Below are positions 11,162-19,237 of a DNA stretch of 64,000 nucleotides, one piece after another. Origin of the DNA: CAVQBP01 sp963723205 (GTDB taxonomy: Bacteria; Bacteroidota; Ignavibacteria; Ignavibacteriales; Ignavibacteriaceae); the NCBI GenBank assembly GCA_963723205.1, contig CAVRQC010000042.1, positions 14,872 through 78,871 on the forward strand. Direction: 5' to 3'. The translations under genes were made by a program, and so were the position numbers. The notes under the pieces are model-generated. The model saw only the letters and a program-made list of their open reading frames with translations. It searched no databases and had not been told where the DNA came from. Numbering within the stretch: position 1 is the stretch's first letter; the number at the start of each line of letters is the position of its first letter.

Positions 11162-13807
11162 TTATGGTAATTCCGGTCTTACTAATTCATTTCCAGCAGC
11201 CTCAAACGGTATTTCATGTACTATATGAAGCTTTATATCTTTTTTAGCAGGGTCCAAATCACCCTTGTTAAATAAAAATGATTGCGAAACACTCAGCTTA
11301 TTTCCTGTATCTTTTTTGAAACTGATAAGCCCGACATGTGAAGGCCACACCATTCGACGATGTACTTCAGTAATAAAATCAGCCTGAGAACGCTGTACTA
11401 TTTTTTTGTAGCCATCTTTAAGAGAAGCTGCATCACTAAGGTTAATATCACTATCAATATGTATGGGTTCAGATTTTCGGTTAACTCTGTTATCGGCAAC
11501 TACCTTTAACCGATATCTGTAGTCCGGAGGCTGACTGACCGTAGCACCAGATTTCCAACCTGCTACCGGAAGTACAGCCGGATTGTTTCTAAGCCTGATG
11601 CGGTTACGCATAGATACCTGACCACTTACCGACAAAACTTTATCCTTCCAAACGAGTTTTTCGAGTTTGTCGCCAATTCCGTTCAAAAGCTTTTGAGTCA
11701 TGGATGCCCTGTAAAGCCGCATCAGCCCGTAGCTTTCATTTTTCAGAGAACTGGAGGTGAACTGGATCAGTCTTGATTTTGGATCGGTCGGCGTGCCTTT
11801 CCAGTAATCCATCACCGATGAAAAGCCATAATGTACATCACCGGAAAGCAGGATAACCTTTTCGTATTCAGCCAGTCTTTCCAGCAAAGCTTCGAAGCTC
11901 ACTTTATCAAATCCCCACGCTTCTTTATCTGAGTCAAGTTCACCGGACAAGATACCGGGATTTCTTGTGGAGTTTGATTTTGCTCCGGAAATGGCCGAAG
12001 CTGCAGGCTGTACTAATTGTTCAAAACTCTGGAGGCCAAAAAACGGTGCAGCGGAAACCACGATGGTAAAAGATGCACCTGCTACCGGCGCAGTGGCCGG
12101 AACCTGTTTGTTTAATGAATCTTCACTTATTAATCCAGGCGAACTGTTGAGTGATGCATAAGAGCGCCGGGTACGGGTGTTTAAAACAATAACCTTTGTT
12201 GGCCCACATTCTGTTTGATAATGCCAGTCCACTATTTTAGGATCATCGGGGCTGCCCATTCCTAAATAGGTTTCAATTTCGTTGAAAACATCAGTGCGTA
12301 AAGTGCTCAGGTTATTATTTTCCGCTACCCTGTTAGCATATTCATTTATAAGCCGGATTAATTTTGTCTTATTGGAAAGGTTTCCTTCACCTGCTTGTGG
12401 TATGGCCACATATTTATCCGGGGTATTCCCCCAATCCTGAAATAAAGTGTAGGCCATGAGCCCGTTTCTGATTATGTCACGGCCCAGCGGATTAGAAAGC
12501 ACCTCATGCCGCCAGCGCTTGGTCATATACCAGTCATCGGTAATTTCATGGTCGTCAAAAATCATATAAGTAGGTACATTGGCCAGCACCCGGCTTACCA
12601 GGGGAATAGAATCCACTAAACCACCAATAAGCCGCAAATCATTCATTAAAATTCTGCGGGTTTCTTTTTTCCATTCATTAAGTTTATCAGTTTGCCCGGC
12701 CTGAAAGGGTAATTTATCTTCGTCGGAATAAACATAAGCGGCAGCTGCACTGTTCAGGTGGTTTTTGATGATAGGCAGCAGCCCCAAGTCCGAATCAAGC
12801 GGGTCCTGAATATATTTATCAGCCAGATCGGAAGCTTTTGATGAATCAAAAGTTTTTATTGTTTTCAAATCATTATAAAAATCGGTCTGCCAGCTTCTTA
12901 AGCTCCATGACATCAGGTAAAGCCCGACAAACTCTTCAAATGTTATAAGGTGCGAATCACAATCTTCTGATGAAAACCCTGCTTGTTCAAGGACAATTTT
13001 TCTTCTGTATAAGGGTGGAATTAAAACCTTATCGGCTTCAATTTCTTCAATGGAGCCGTCAGTCTTTTTAACCTGAACTTTTTCGTCGCCGAAAATTGAA
13101 GCCCCATCTAAAACTCCCAGATTGTGGAGTATCAGGGGAGATACATCATCTGCATAAATCTGGTCACCTGTAAAGTACAATTGCTGCGGCCTTTGTTTTA
13201 GAAGGTTGGCTGTTGGTTCTTCTGCATTAAATGGATCAGGGTTTCCGGTCTGGGATAAACTATCCTCTATTAGTTTGTCAAGGTATGAAAGTGCATCATT
13301 CCCATGTCCATGCAGTTTACGGCAGGAAGCATGAGCTATAAATAAGTTTTCAGGTTCTTCAGAGGGTAGTATAAATCCGGGCAATGTGTTTTTGGCGTAG
13401 CCCAGTGCTTTTTGAGGTTTACCATCAACTGTACCATCTTCCAGCATATTCTGTGTTCTTAAATCACCTTTGTCTGTGGGAGTATCCGAACTCCTAAAAT
13501 TGATGTTGTAACTGTAAACCTGATTTTGAGCAAACGGATTAACCGGTTCGGCAGTAACTACCACCATCCATAGATTCTTACCAAACCTTGCAGTTACAGC
13601 CTGGGCTGGGGCCTTTAATGGTAAAGAGTCTGCACCATCTCCCACCGAGACTAGGTCGGCATTAGTATCAGGGTTTGCTTTTACTTTAATATGATCACCC
13701 TGAAAAACCTGTAATTCAACAAGATAATTTTCATTGAAAGCAGCCCATACTGATACTTTATTCTTTTCGGTGCGCCTTAAAATAGGACCACATAGGATTT
13801 TCCCCAT
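11162..13807 (-). CDS. PhoD-like metallophosphatase/phosphodiesterase
   Basis: 881-aa protein and first gene of the large operon. It opens with a PhoD-type N-terminal beta domain (GPILRRTEKNKVSVWAAF). It then shows the metal-binding motifs of the PhoD alkaline phosphatase/phosphodiesterase superfamily: GDQIYADDV near residue 217, DDHEITDDWY near 422 and LSGDVHYGFSS near 659. Active PhoD enzymes hydrolyse phosphomonoesters or phosphodiesters using Ca/Fe. Most PhoD proteins are exported by the Tat pathway, but this one has no twin-arginine or Sec signal, so it probably acts inside the cell or within a complex with its three large neighbours. It is longer than a typical PhoD (~450-550 aa) because of inserts and a C-terminal extension. 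Confidence 0.88.
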   Translation of the reverse strand: MGKILCGPILRRTEKNKVSVWAAFNENYLVELQVFQGDHIKVKANPDTNADLVSVGDGADSLPLKAPAQAVTARFGKNLWMVVVTAEPVNPFAQNQVYSYNINFRSSDTPTDKGDLRTQNMLEDGTVDGKPQKALGYAKNTLPGFILPSEEPENLFIAHASCRKLHGHGNDALSYLDKLIEDSLSQTGNPDPFNAEEPTANLLKQRPQQLYFTGDQIYADDVSPLILHNLGVLDGASIFGDEKVQVKKTDGSIEEIEADKVLIPPLYRRKIVLEQAGFSSEDCDSHLITFEEFVGLYLMSWSLRSWQTDFYNDLKTIKTFDSSKASDLADKYIQDPLDSDLGLLPIIKNHLNSAAAAYVYSDEDKLPFQAGQTDKLNEWKKETRRILMNDLRLIGGLVDSIPLVSRVLANVPTYMIFDDHEITDDWYMTKRWRHEVLSNPLGRDIIRNGLMAYTLFQDWGNTPDKYVAIPQAGEGNLSNKTKLIRLINEYANRVAENNNLSTLRTDVFNEIETYLGMGSPDDPKIVDWHYQTECGPTKVIVLNTRTRRSYASLNSSPGLISEDSLNKQVPATAPVAGASFTIVVSAAPFFGLQSFEQLVQPAASAISGAKSNSTRNPGILSGELDSDKEAWGFDKVSFEALLERLAEYEKVILLSGDVHYGFSSVMDYWKGTPTDPKSRLIQFTSSSLKNESYGLMRLYRASMTQKLLNGIGDKLEKLVWKDKVLSVSGQVSMRNRIRLRNNPAVLPVAGWKSGATVSQPPDYRYRLKVVADNRVNRKSEPIHIDSDINLSDAASLKDGYKKIVQRSQADFITEVHRRMVWPSHVGLISFKKDTGNKLSVSQSFLFNKGDLDPAKKDIKLHIVHEIPFEAAGNELVRPELP

Positions 13808-14109
13808 GGTAATTTCTATTTAAATTAATAATAATACAATTGTTATTTATATTAAATTTATTGAAATATTTTGTAGTGTTAAGATGAAAAGTCTGAAAAT
13901 TAAAAAGGTCAGTTCACGATTAAATGTGTATGGATAAGAAACCAGTTGAAAATAATTCTTAACACTGTTTATTTAAAGTAGTATTAATTAAACGGCATGT
14001 CTGCGATATGTATCACATTTAAAAATCCCCGCCAAAGAATTTTATAATAAAAAATCGCCGGAAGAGAAACCTGGAATTAAAGCAAAGAAAATTAATTTGG
14101 AGGAATTTT
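13808..14109. promoter_or_regulatory. Divergent intergenic region upstream of the large operon
   Basis: A 302-nt AT-rich gap between the divergent PhoD-like gene (minus) and the 61-aa gene (plus). It must hold the promoter of the four-gene operon and of the small gene. A good ribosome binding site, GGAGG, precedes the ATG at 14110. I cannot identify the promoter elements by eye and see no other gene. Confidence 0.4.
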
Positions 14110-14295
14110 ATGTCGAAAGATAAAAAGATCGTAACATTCGAAGAGCTGGTTGTTTCTACAACTCTTGAAGTTCAGGCAATAATTAGAATTTTGGAAAAAA
14201 AAGAATTAATTACATCGGATGAAGTATTGGAAGAAGTAGGTAAGCTGAAGGAAGAGATGGATGAGAAGATTAGCAAGATGGGAAGGGAGAATTAG
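14110..14295 (+). CDS. Small charged helical protein (61 aa)
   Basis: 61-aa protein with a strong Shine-Dalgarno (TTGGAGGAATTTT) before the ATG. It is rich in Glu and Lys, and the last ~35 residues form a likely coiled coil ending KISKMGREN. I do not recognise the family. Its stop overlaps convergently with the stop of the cytochrome-type lipoprotein. Fragments of the 3' end of the same gene recur at about 15.37-15.41 kb and 23.32-23.37 kb, each beside a copy of an 85-aa membrane-protein gene, so this locus has been duplicated and broken. Role unknown. Confidence 0.6.
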   Translation: MSKDKKIVTFEELVVSTTLEVQAIIRILEKKELITSDEVLEEVGKLKEEMDEKISKMGREN

Positions 14296-14792
14296 TTAGA
14301 TTGATGTTTTTTGAAATCCTGATTGCTGAATGTTTGCTCATCAGGGATTTTTATGACATTAAATTCAAAGTTTACCGCATGGTGGCAGGCATTGCAGGTG
14401 TTTGTCAGTAATGTGTAATTTCTTTTAAATAGCTCAAGGTTTTTCTGTTCAATAGCACTGTTTACACTGTCCAATGACGGCTTGATCATTCCAATCATTT
14501 TACTTTCTTTTCGTTCAGGCTCGTATTTCTGAATGTCATCCATGGTTTCCATTATTTCATGAATCTCAAAATCGGCTAGTTTCCAATTTTGATTTTTCCC
14601 GGCAAACCATAACTTTGCGTGGTGAGCCTGAACAATGCTCATGAATTCTCCAAAACCGGGTTTATATGTTTCCGATAATTTAACTTCCAGACTATCAACT
14701 CTTTTCTGCAATTTCTGTGTTTTGTCTGACTGCTTATTACAAGCAGTAATTCCAAAGGTCAATATTAATATTGTAACAAAAATCTGTTTCAT
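14292..14792 (-). CDS. Lipoprotein with a c-type haem motif
   Basis: 166 aa. The N-terminus is a lipoprotein signal (hydrophobic stretch, lipobox ITAC at residues 15-18). The body is helical and a single CNACH haem-binding motif lies near residues 135-139. A four-helix body with a C-terminal CxxCH resembles the layout of cytochrome c'-type proteins, so this is probably a membrane-anchored periplasmic monohaem cytochrome. The role could be electron transfer or NO/redox sensing. It overlaps the converging 61-aa gene by 4 nt. It has no attC site on either side, so it is probably chromosomal and not a cassette. Confidence 0.75.
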   Translation of the reverse strand: MKQIFVTILILTFGITACNKQSDKTQKLQKRVDSLEVKLSETYKPGFGEFMSIVQAHHAKLWFAGKNQNWKLADFEIHEIMETMDDIQKYEPERKESKMIGMIKPSLDSVNSAIEQKNLELFKRNYTLLTNTCNACHHAVNFEFNVIKIPDEQTFSNQDFKKHQSN

Positions 14793-14939
14793 TTTTCTAT
14801 GGCTATTGAGGGTTATTGCTTTCTAATATTACGATTAACTTTTTACTTTCATTAAAAGTACTAATTTTATAAAATATTTCATATTAAGTACGCGCAAGAT
14901 CTTGAAGTTTAAGATTGGAAAATGTAATTATTAACGCTT

Positions 14940-15345
14940 TTTAATTTATTGCTGATGATAGAAATAAAATTTAATCATTATTAATTTTATCAAAAAAAAT
15001 TGAACACAACAATAATAATTATATAACCTACCCACAATATTCCGAAGCTGTTACTGGTTAGATAGTATCGTTTTCCTTTTCCATTAAACATATATTTATT
15101 CGAAGACCAGGTTCCTCTGGTATTAAATATAACATTCCATCTTTGGTCCGAATATTCATCGAGTAAATTTTTAGAAGCCAATACGCGAAGAATTAAGCTT
15201 GTAAAAAAAATAGAGAAAAAGATAATTAATGGGATTAAGTCTTTCATTATGATTGCTCCCCGCTTAACAGTTGCCAACTTATTTTGATGAATGTTTTAAT
15301 TTATAATGAAAAAATTAATTTATCAAGAAATCAGAAAGGTAAATT
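14940..15345. repeat. Duplicated module, copy A
   Basis: The DNA from just left of the 85-aa gene through its upstream region (ending near GAAATCAGAAAG) is repeated with few changes at about 23380-23795. Both copies are bordered by pieces of the 61-aa gene's 3' end. The duplication predates small differences in the coding region. Confidence 0.7.
14990..15247 (-). CDS. Small membrane protein, copy A (85 aa)
   Basis: Start chosen at the ATG at 15247, which has GGGGAG nine bases upstream; a longer reading from a TTG at 15277 is unlikely. The 85-aa protein has an N-terminal membrane helix (LIPLIIFFSIFF), a polar middle and a second C-terminal helix (ILWVGYIIIIVV). It is almost identical to the protein at 23433-23690, including upstream DNA, so the two are a recent duplication. 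The family is not recognised; the layout suggests a small two-helix inner-membrane protein. Confidence 0.6.
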   Translation of the reverse strand: MKDLIPLIIFFSIFFTSLILRVLASKNLLDEYSDQRWNVIFNTRGTWSSNKYMFNGKGKRYYLTSNSFGILWVGYIIIIVVFNFF

Positions 15346-15369
15346 TTCAAAAAATGGATTTGCAGTAAA

Positions 15370-15411
15370 AAAGAGATGGAGGAGAAGATTAGGAGGATGG
15401 GGAGGGAGAAT
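15370..15411 (+). pseudogene. 3' fragment of the 61-aa gene
   Basis: Encodes a truncated copy of the coiled-coil tail (KEMEEKIRRMGREN), matching the end of the gene at 14110-14295. The stop codon is replaced by a TGG codon. There is no start or ribosome site, so it is a duplication relic. Confidence 0.6.
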
Positions 15412-15488
15412 TGGGACATTACTTGTAAAAGTTTTTTTGTTTTGATATCTATTGACTTTTTACTTATTAAAGAGGTAGGCAGTAAATG

Positions 15489-16379
15489 CTATTTAACTTT
15501 AGTTAAGCTATTCTTTAACTCTTCTATTCTAGTTCTATATCTATCCGAGAATTCATCCAGCCACCTATAAGCGGTTACCTTATCAAAATCACGTAACCAC
15601 TGTTGTTGTTCCTTTTTCATTTTGCTTTTTTGATCCGGATCTAATTTTGACAACAACCGATTATATAAGTTACTTAATTCAGTATCCATTTTTGCTATTG
15701 AATCACATGAACAGGCAACTATCTCACGATCCGATCGAGCCTTATTGCAGTCAAAACTAGTGTGGAATGTTTTACCATAGACCTCTTTCTTTACAATAAA
15801 TTTTCCGTTTTCAAATTTGAAATATTGACGTAGAGGGTGTCTTCTTCCGGAACCATCCCAATAATCTGCATAAAGCATACTGTCCTGAATGCTTAAAATA
15901 CAATTTCGATTCCCTATTAGATGCATTGGTATTCCTATTATTTTAGTATTCTTTTGGGGCTTAAAGTCAATTTTGTATTCCTGTATTTTGTTCAAAGAAT
16001 CTATATAAAAAACACTATGAATGTCCGGTCCACCATTTCCCATCATGCATGTTTGTGCAGTAATGATAGCTTCATCTTTTCCATCTTTATTAAGATCGAA
16101 ATATAAGAGGGATATTATAGCAATTGTATAGTCAGAATCAATATCTTTGCATTCTGAATCCTTGTCACTAAGGTATTTTTGAAAATTTACCTTATGAATA
16201 ATCCCGCCGTTAAGATATTTTTTATATGTACTATCTGTTTCATATCCAGTCTCATGATCCGCACCTAAGCTATCCGATAACTGCACTTGGAATGGTCGTT
16301 GAGTTTCAGCAAAGATTTCCACACACGATAGTATAAGTCCAAAAAAATATATTGAAATAAGAATTATGATATGCTTCAT
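15489..16379 (-). CDS. Exported protein with LprI-like C-terminal domain
   Basis: 296 aa with an N-terminal signal peptide that may end in a lipobox (LILSC). Residues ~60-200 are a beta-rich region containing DLNKDGKDEA, a pattern of FG-GAP/EF-hand-like calcium-loop repeats. The C-terminal ~85 residues (FDCNKARSDREIVAC, then QQQWLRDFD) match the DUF1311/LprI lysozyme-inhibitor-type domain, which has conserved Cys pairs and a W-L-x-x-R motif. It is probably periplasmic or surface-attached. It is the leftmost gene of the cassette array, with a group II intron tail 22 nt upstream of its start. Confidence 0.75.
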   Translation of the reverse strand: MKHIIILISIYFFGLILSCVEIFAETQRPFQVQLSDSLGADHETGYETDSTYKKYLNGGIIHKVNFQKYLSDKDSECKDIDSDYTIAIISLLYFDLNKDGKDEAIITAQTCMMGNGGPDIHSVFYIDSLNKIQEYKIDFKPQKNTKIIGIPMHLIGNRNCILSIQDSMLYADYWDGSGRRHPLRQYFKFENGKFIVKKEVYGKTFHTSFDCNKARSDREIVACSCDSIAKMDTELSNLYNRLLSKLDPDQKSKMKKEQQQWLRDFDKVTAYRWLDEFSDRYRTRIEELKNSLTKVK

Positions 16380-16400
16380 ATATTTATTTTATTATCTCCC

Positions 16401-16480
16401 GTCGTGATAGGAATGCCTGTTACCAGGCATCCCCCACACAGATCCCGGCGTGCAGTTTTTCCGCACCCGCACCGGGCTTG
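16401..16480 (-). mobile_element. Group II intron 3' tail (D5-D6), copy 1
   Basis: On the minus strand this reads AAGCCCGGTGCGG... (D5 hairpin) and then a D6 hairpin with ATGCCTGGTAACAGGCAT, ending CACGAC. It matches the 3' end of the full-length intron at 38260-38933. D5 here carries an extra GGTGCG (a 6-nt tandem duplication), so it is very likely inactive. The next bases, GGG, fit the rest of an attC core box. Confidence 0.75.
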
Positions 16481-16498
16481 TTACATTGCAAACGAATG

Positions 16499-16675
16499 TT
16501 ATTTTTTTATATAAGCATTCAGACCAACTACCACAGGTTTTCCATCAATTAAACATTCTGTAACCAGGTTCCCATGTGTGGTTGCTACTACTAATGTTTT
16601 TCCCGATGCACTGGGTGTCGGTTCTTGCAATTCTATGCTAATGATAAGTTTTCCATTTTCTATTTTTACTTCCAT
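16499..16675 (-). CDS. 58-aa conserved cassette protein, copy 1
   Basis: Small intact frame beginning MEVKIENGKLIISIELQEP and ending VVGLNAYIKK. A near-identical copy lies at 20501-20677 and a truncated one at 27312-27355; each is next to a group II intron tail. The alternating hydrophobic pattern suggests an all-beta small protein. Conservation between copies (mainly synonymous or conservative changes) suggests it is or was expressed. The family is not recognised. Upstream (minus-strand sense) is a weak ribosome site, ATAGGAGAATAAA. Confidence 0.6.
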   Translation of the reverse strand: MEVKIENGKLIISIELQEPTPSASGKTLVVATTHGNLVTECLIDGKPVVVGLNAYIKK

Positions 16676-16788
16676 TTTATTCTCCTATAATGGTTACAGT
16701 TTATAAATCTTCACTCAAATATCATCGTGAAGATATTTATGTTGCCATCTAAGATCAAATATTTTAAAATCATTACATTTTTTATAAC

Positions 16789-16896
16789 ACCGAACGACCC
16801 GCAATTAAACCACAGCCCAGAATAAGAGAATTAGTTTAATTTTATCTCGGAAATGCTGGGTGCGGAAAAAGATTTCGGCTTAAAGTGTGTGATATA
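16789..16896. other. Degenerate short attC-like site
   Basis: Left arm CGAACGACCCGCAATTAA, then CAGCCCAG, a central hairpin closed by CCCAG/CTGGG, and a right arm containing CGGCTTAAA. It shares its middle (GAGAATTAGTTTAATTTTATCTC region) with sites at 21.4, 28.4 and 30.5 kb. The terminal core boxes are eroded. Confidence 0.45.
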
Positions 16897-16906
16897 TAGC
16901 TTTTTG

Positions 16907-17431
16907 TTAATTATTTTGATTTAGAAATTTTTTCCAAGTAATTTTTTCTACAGAGTAATCTTCATTAACAAAGTAGAACCACAATCCTTGACCATTTTTC
17001 GTATAGTTATTAATTATATCAGATATCAAGGGTTTTATTTTTCCATCATAAAGTAATGTCTTTTTTATTTTTAATTTCCAAGAACTTGGAATTGCAAAAG
17101 CAAACCAATAAAATGTGCTAGGTGATTTTTTTAAGCACATAAATTGACCAAGCATTGTATAAAAGTTATAAAATACCTTCCCCCCTTTTGCTTCTATCGT
17201 AATTACTTTTTGGGTTCTACCAGTATTAAATTGTAAGTATGCTAATATATCTTCTTCTTTAGTTCTAATTTCAATTTTATTATAAATATCATAGGGAATA
17301 TTATTCTTCTTGAAAACGTTAAGTAAAAATTTTCTTTGAATATTATTACTAAGGCATATTGTCTTAATGATTGCATTTTCACATCTAATTAAATGCAAAG
17401 ATGTGTAAGTAATAATTTTATACTCTTCCAT
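16907..17431 (-). CDS. Possible PD-(D/E)XK nuclease-like cassette protein
   Basis: 174 aa from the ATG at 17431 (MEEYKIITYTS); a longer frame from 17473 extends into the attC site and is rejected. The segment EEDILAYLQF followed ~15 residues later by VITIEAKGG has the spacing of a D/E ... E-x-K nuclease core, so a restriction-endonuclease-like fold is possible. Weak alternative: a non-catalytic protein of unknown type. No signal peptide, so cytoplasmic. It sits between two attC-like sites as a typical one-gene cassette. The functional call is tentative. Confidence 0.55.
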   Translation of the reverse strand: MEEYKIITYTSLHLIRCENAIIKTICLSNNIQRKFLLNVFKKNNIPYDIYNKIEIRTKEEDILAYLQFNTGRTQKVITIEAKGGKVFYNFYTMLGQFMCLKKSPSTFYWFAFAIPSSWKLKIKKTLLYDGKIKPLISDIINNYTKNGQGLWFYFVNEDYSVEKITWKKFLNQNN

Positions 17432-17456
17432 TCTAACTTTTAAATTTATAGTAAAG

Positions 17457-17727
17457 TCATTACGGCTATGCAATTAAGCCGCAGCCCAGTTTACCAACCA
17501 AAGGTTGGAACTAGAAACTTTTATTTATTACTTCTGTCAAAGATTAAGCAAACTGTGCTTAAATTTCCGTCTACGATAAGCACAGTTTGCATGGAACTAT
17601 TTAGAGCACTTCCCTTGAACAAGATACTTTATGCAACCTGTCAGCCTCTGGCTGAGATCATCTACTTAAAAAATCTCTAAAAAGCCGAATGCGTAAAATG
17701 CTGTCAACTTAAATTGCATTGTTATAC
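17457..17727. other. Large attC site (271 nt)
   Basis: The left arm GGCTATGCAATTAAGCCGCAG pairs imperfectly with the right arm GCTGTCAACTTAAATTGCATT, and the right core box is GTTATAC. The interior carries a second hairpin, GCAAACTGTGCTT/AAGCACAGTTTGC, and a smaller CCAACC/GGTTGG hairpin. It separates the possible nuclease cassette from the aminotransferase cassette. Confidence 0.75.
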
Positions 17728-17786
17728 AGTTTTGAGAAAGCTATTCATTATAGCAAAAAGATATTTATTAACTCTAACTATAAACA

Positions 17787-18923
17787 TTAATTTAGTTTGG
17801 ACAATATTTCATCAAGACTATTTATCAACTCATCAATGTCTGAGGATTTTATAGTTAACGGTGGTAGCAAACGTATTGTGTTTAATTTAAATCCTACGAT
17901 TAATCCTTTATCAAACAAATAATCATTAATTCTGTGACCGTCAGTTTGTTCAGTAAACTCTATTGCTAAAAGTAATCCTCTAGTTCGAATGTCCGAAATT
18001 ATATTAGGATACTTCTCTTTTAAAACCTCAATTCGTCGCTTAAAATATTTACCTTTTTGATTACTTTTTTCAATCAAATTTTCTTCCTCAATAATACTTA
18101 TTACTTCAAGACAAATAGCACATCCCAATGGATCATTTATGTGTGATTGTAGATAACTAAAAGGTTTCTTCTTTAGTGCTTCTACGATGTTTGAACAAAT
18201 TGAAACACAACTGATTGGATATCCATTACCTAGTCCTTTAGCAGTTACAACAATATCAGGCTCAATATCATAGTGCATAAATCCAAACCATTTACCAGTG
18301 CGCCCAAATCCGGTAGTTACTTCATCTACGACAATTATTGAACCATATTTTCTTGCAGCTTGAATTAGCTTTTGGACAAAATCATTACTTGGAAATCTAA
18401 CAACTTCAACGGAGGCACCACCAGTTTCCAATACAAGACAAGCAATCTCATCAAAATTAATTTTGGAGATAGAATCAATATCATTGTACTTGATATCAAC
18501 TTTATAATTATTATCTTCTGATAATCTTCCAAAACCATAAGCACTTAAAAACGAATTATTTATTTTTAATATTTTTTCTCTACCTGTTAGATGTCTAGAA
18601 ATAGTTAATGCTAAATTAATTGCTTCCGAGCCTGAACTTAAAAAAACACTTTGTCCACCAACAAGACCAATAATTCTATGTAGTCTATTAGCTAATTCTT
18701 CAGATAAATTATTTCTAAATAAATAGCCATGATGTATATTTTCATTTATTTGTTTTTCAATTACTTTTATAATTCTCTCATTACTATGTCCAACATTAGC
18801 ACACCAAACACCTGCCTCAAAATCAATAAACTTTTTATTATTAGAATCGTACAGATAACAATCTTTTGACTTTTGAATAATGTTCTCTTTTGGAAAATAG
18901 AATGGAATTAAATCATTTTTCAT
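17787..18923 (-). CDS. Class III aminotransferase
   Basis: 378 aa, close to the usual length (400-450) of fold-type I class III PLP enzymes such as acetylornithine or 4-aminobutyrate aminotransferases. Visible motifs are the PLP-phosphate loop SSGSEAINLAL, the Asp-containing VVDEVTTGFGRTGKWF, and the Schiff-base lysine in TAKGLGNGYP. The substrate cannot be assigned; the closest feel is an ornithine/GABA-type or glutamate-1-semialdehyde-like enzyme. It is cytoplasmic. It is flanked by two large attC sites, so it is a stand-alone cassette with no pathway neighbours. Base composition (very AT-rich) differs from the flanking operon at 1-14 kb. Confidence 0.88.
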   Translation of the reverse strand: MKNDLIPFYFPKENIIQKSKDCYLYDSNNKKFIDFEAGVWCANVGHSNERIIKVIEKQINENIHHGYLFRNNLSEELANRLHRIIGLVGGQSVFLSSGSEAINLALTISRHLTGREKILKINNSFLSAYGFGRLSEDNNYKVDIKYNDIDSISKINFDEIACLVLETGGASVEVVRFPSNDFVQKLIQAARKYGSIIVVDEVTTGFGRTGKWFGFMHYDIEPDIVVTAKGLGNGYPISCVSICSNIVEALKKKPFSYLQSHINDPLGCAICLEVISIIEEENLIEKSNQKGKYFKRRIEVLKEKYPNIISDIRTRGLLLAIEFTEQTDGHRINDYLFDKGLIVGFKLNTIRLLPPLTIKSSDIDELINSLDEILSKLN

Positions 18924-18948
18924 ATTGCTCCTATTTATGATGTATATA

Positions 18949-19232
18949 ACCTAACGAACCGCAATTAAGTTGCAGCCCATAACTAGAAACTTTTATTTAT
19001 TACTTCTGCCGAAGATTAAGCAAACTGTGCTTAACTTTCCGTTTACGACAAGCACAGTTTGCAAGACAATTAATTAATTTGACTGAGTTGAATTTACCTG
19101 CCAAAATTGGCAGGCAAGATACTTTAAGCGGTTTACCAACCGAAGCTTTAGCGTAGGTTGGATCATCTACTATAAAAATCTCAAAAAAGCCAAAAGCGTA
19201 AAATGCTGTCAACTTAAATTGCTATGTTAGGT
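18949..19232. other. Large attC site (284 nt), both boxes intact
   Basis: Left box ACCTAAC and right box GTTAGGT are perfect RYYYAAC/GTTRRRY cores. Arms GAACCGCAATTAAGTTGCAG and GCTGTCAACTTAAATTGC pair with extrahelical bases, as in attC sites. The interior hairpin GCAAACTGTGCTT/AAGCACAGTTTGC is perfect, and a second variable hairpin (CCAACC...GGTTGG) is present. Confidence 0.85.
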
Positions 19233-19237
19233 TTTAT

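Noticed and set aside
19000..19212. 70-codon frame inside the attC at 18949-19232
   Set aside because: The frame runs through the palindromic arms and internal hairpin of an attC site; no ribosome site or homologue-like pattern.
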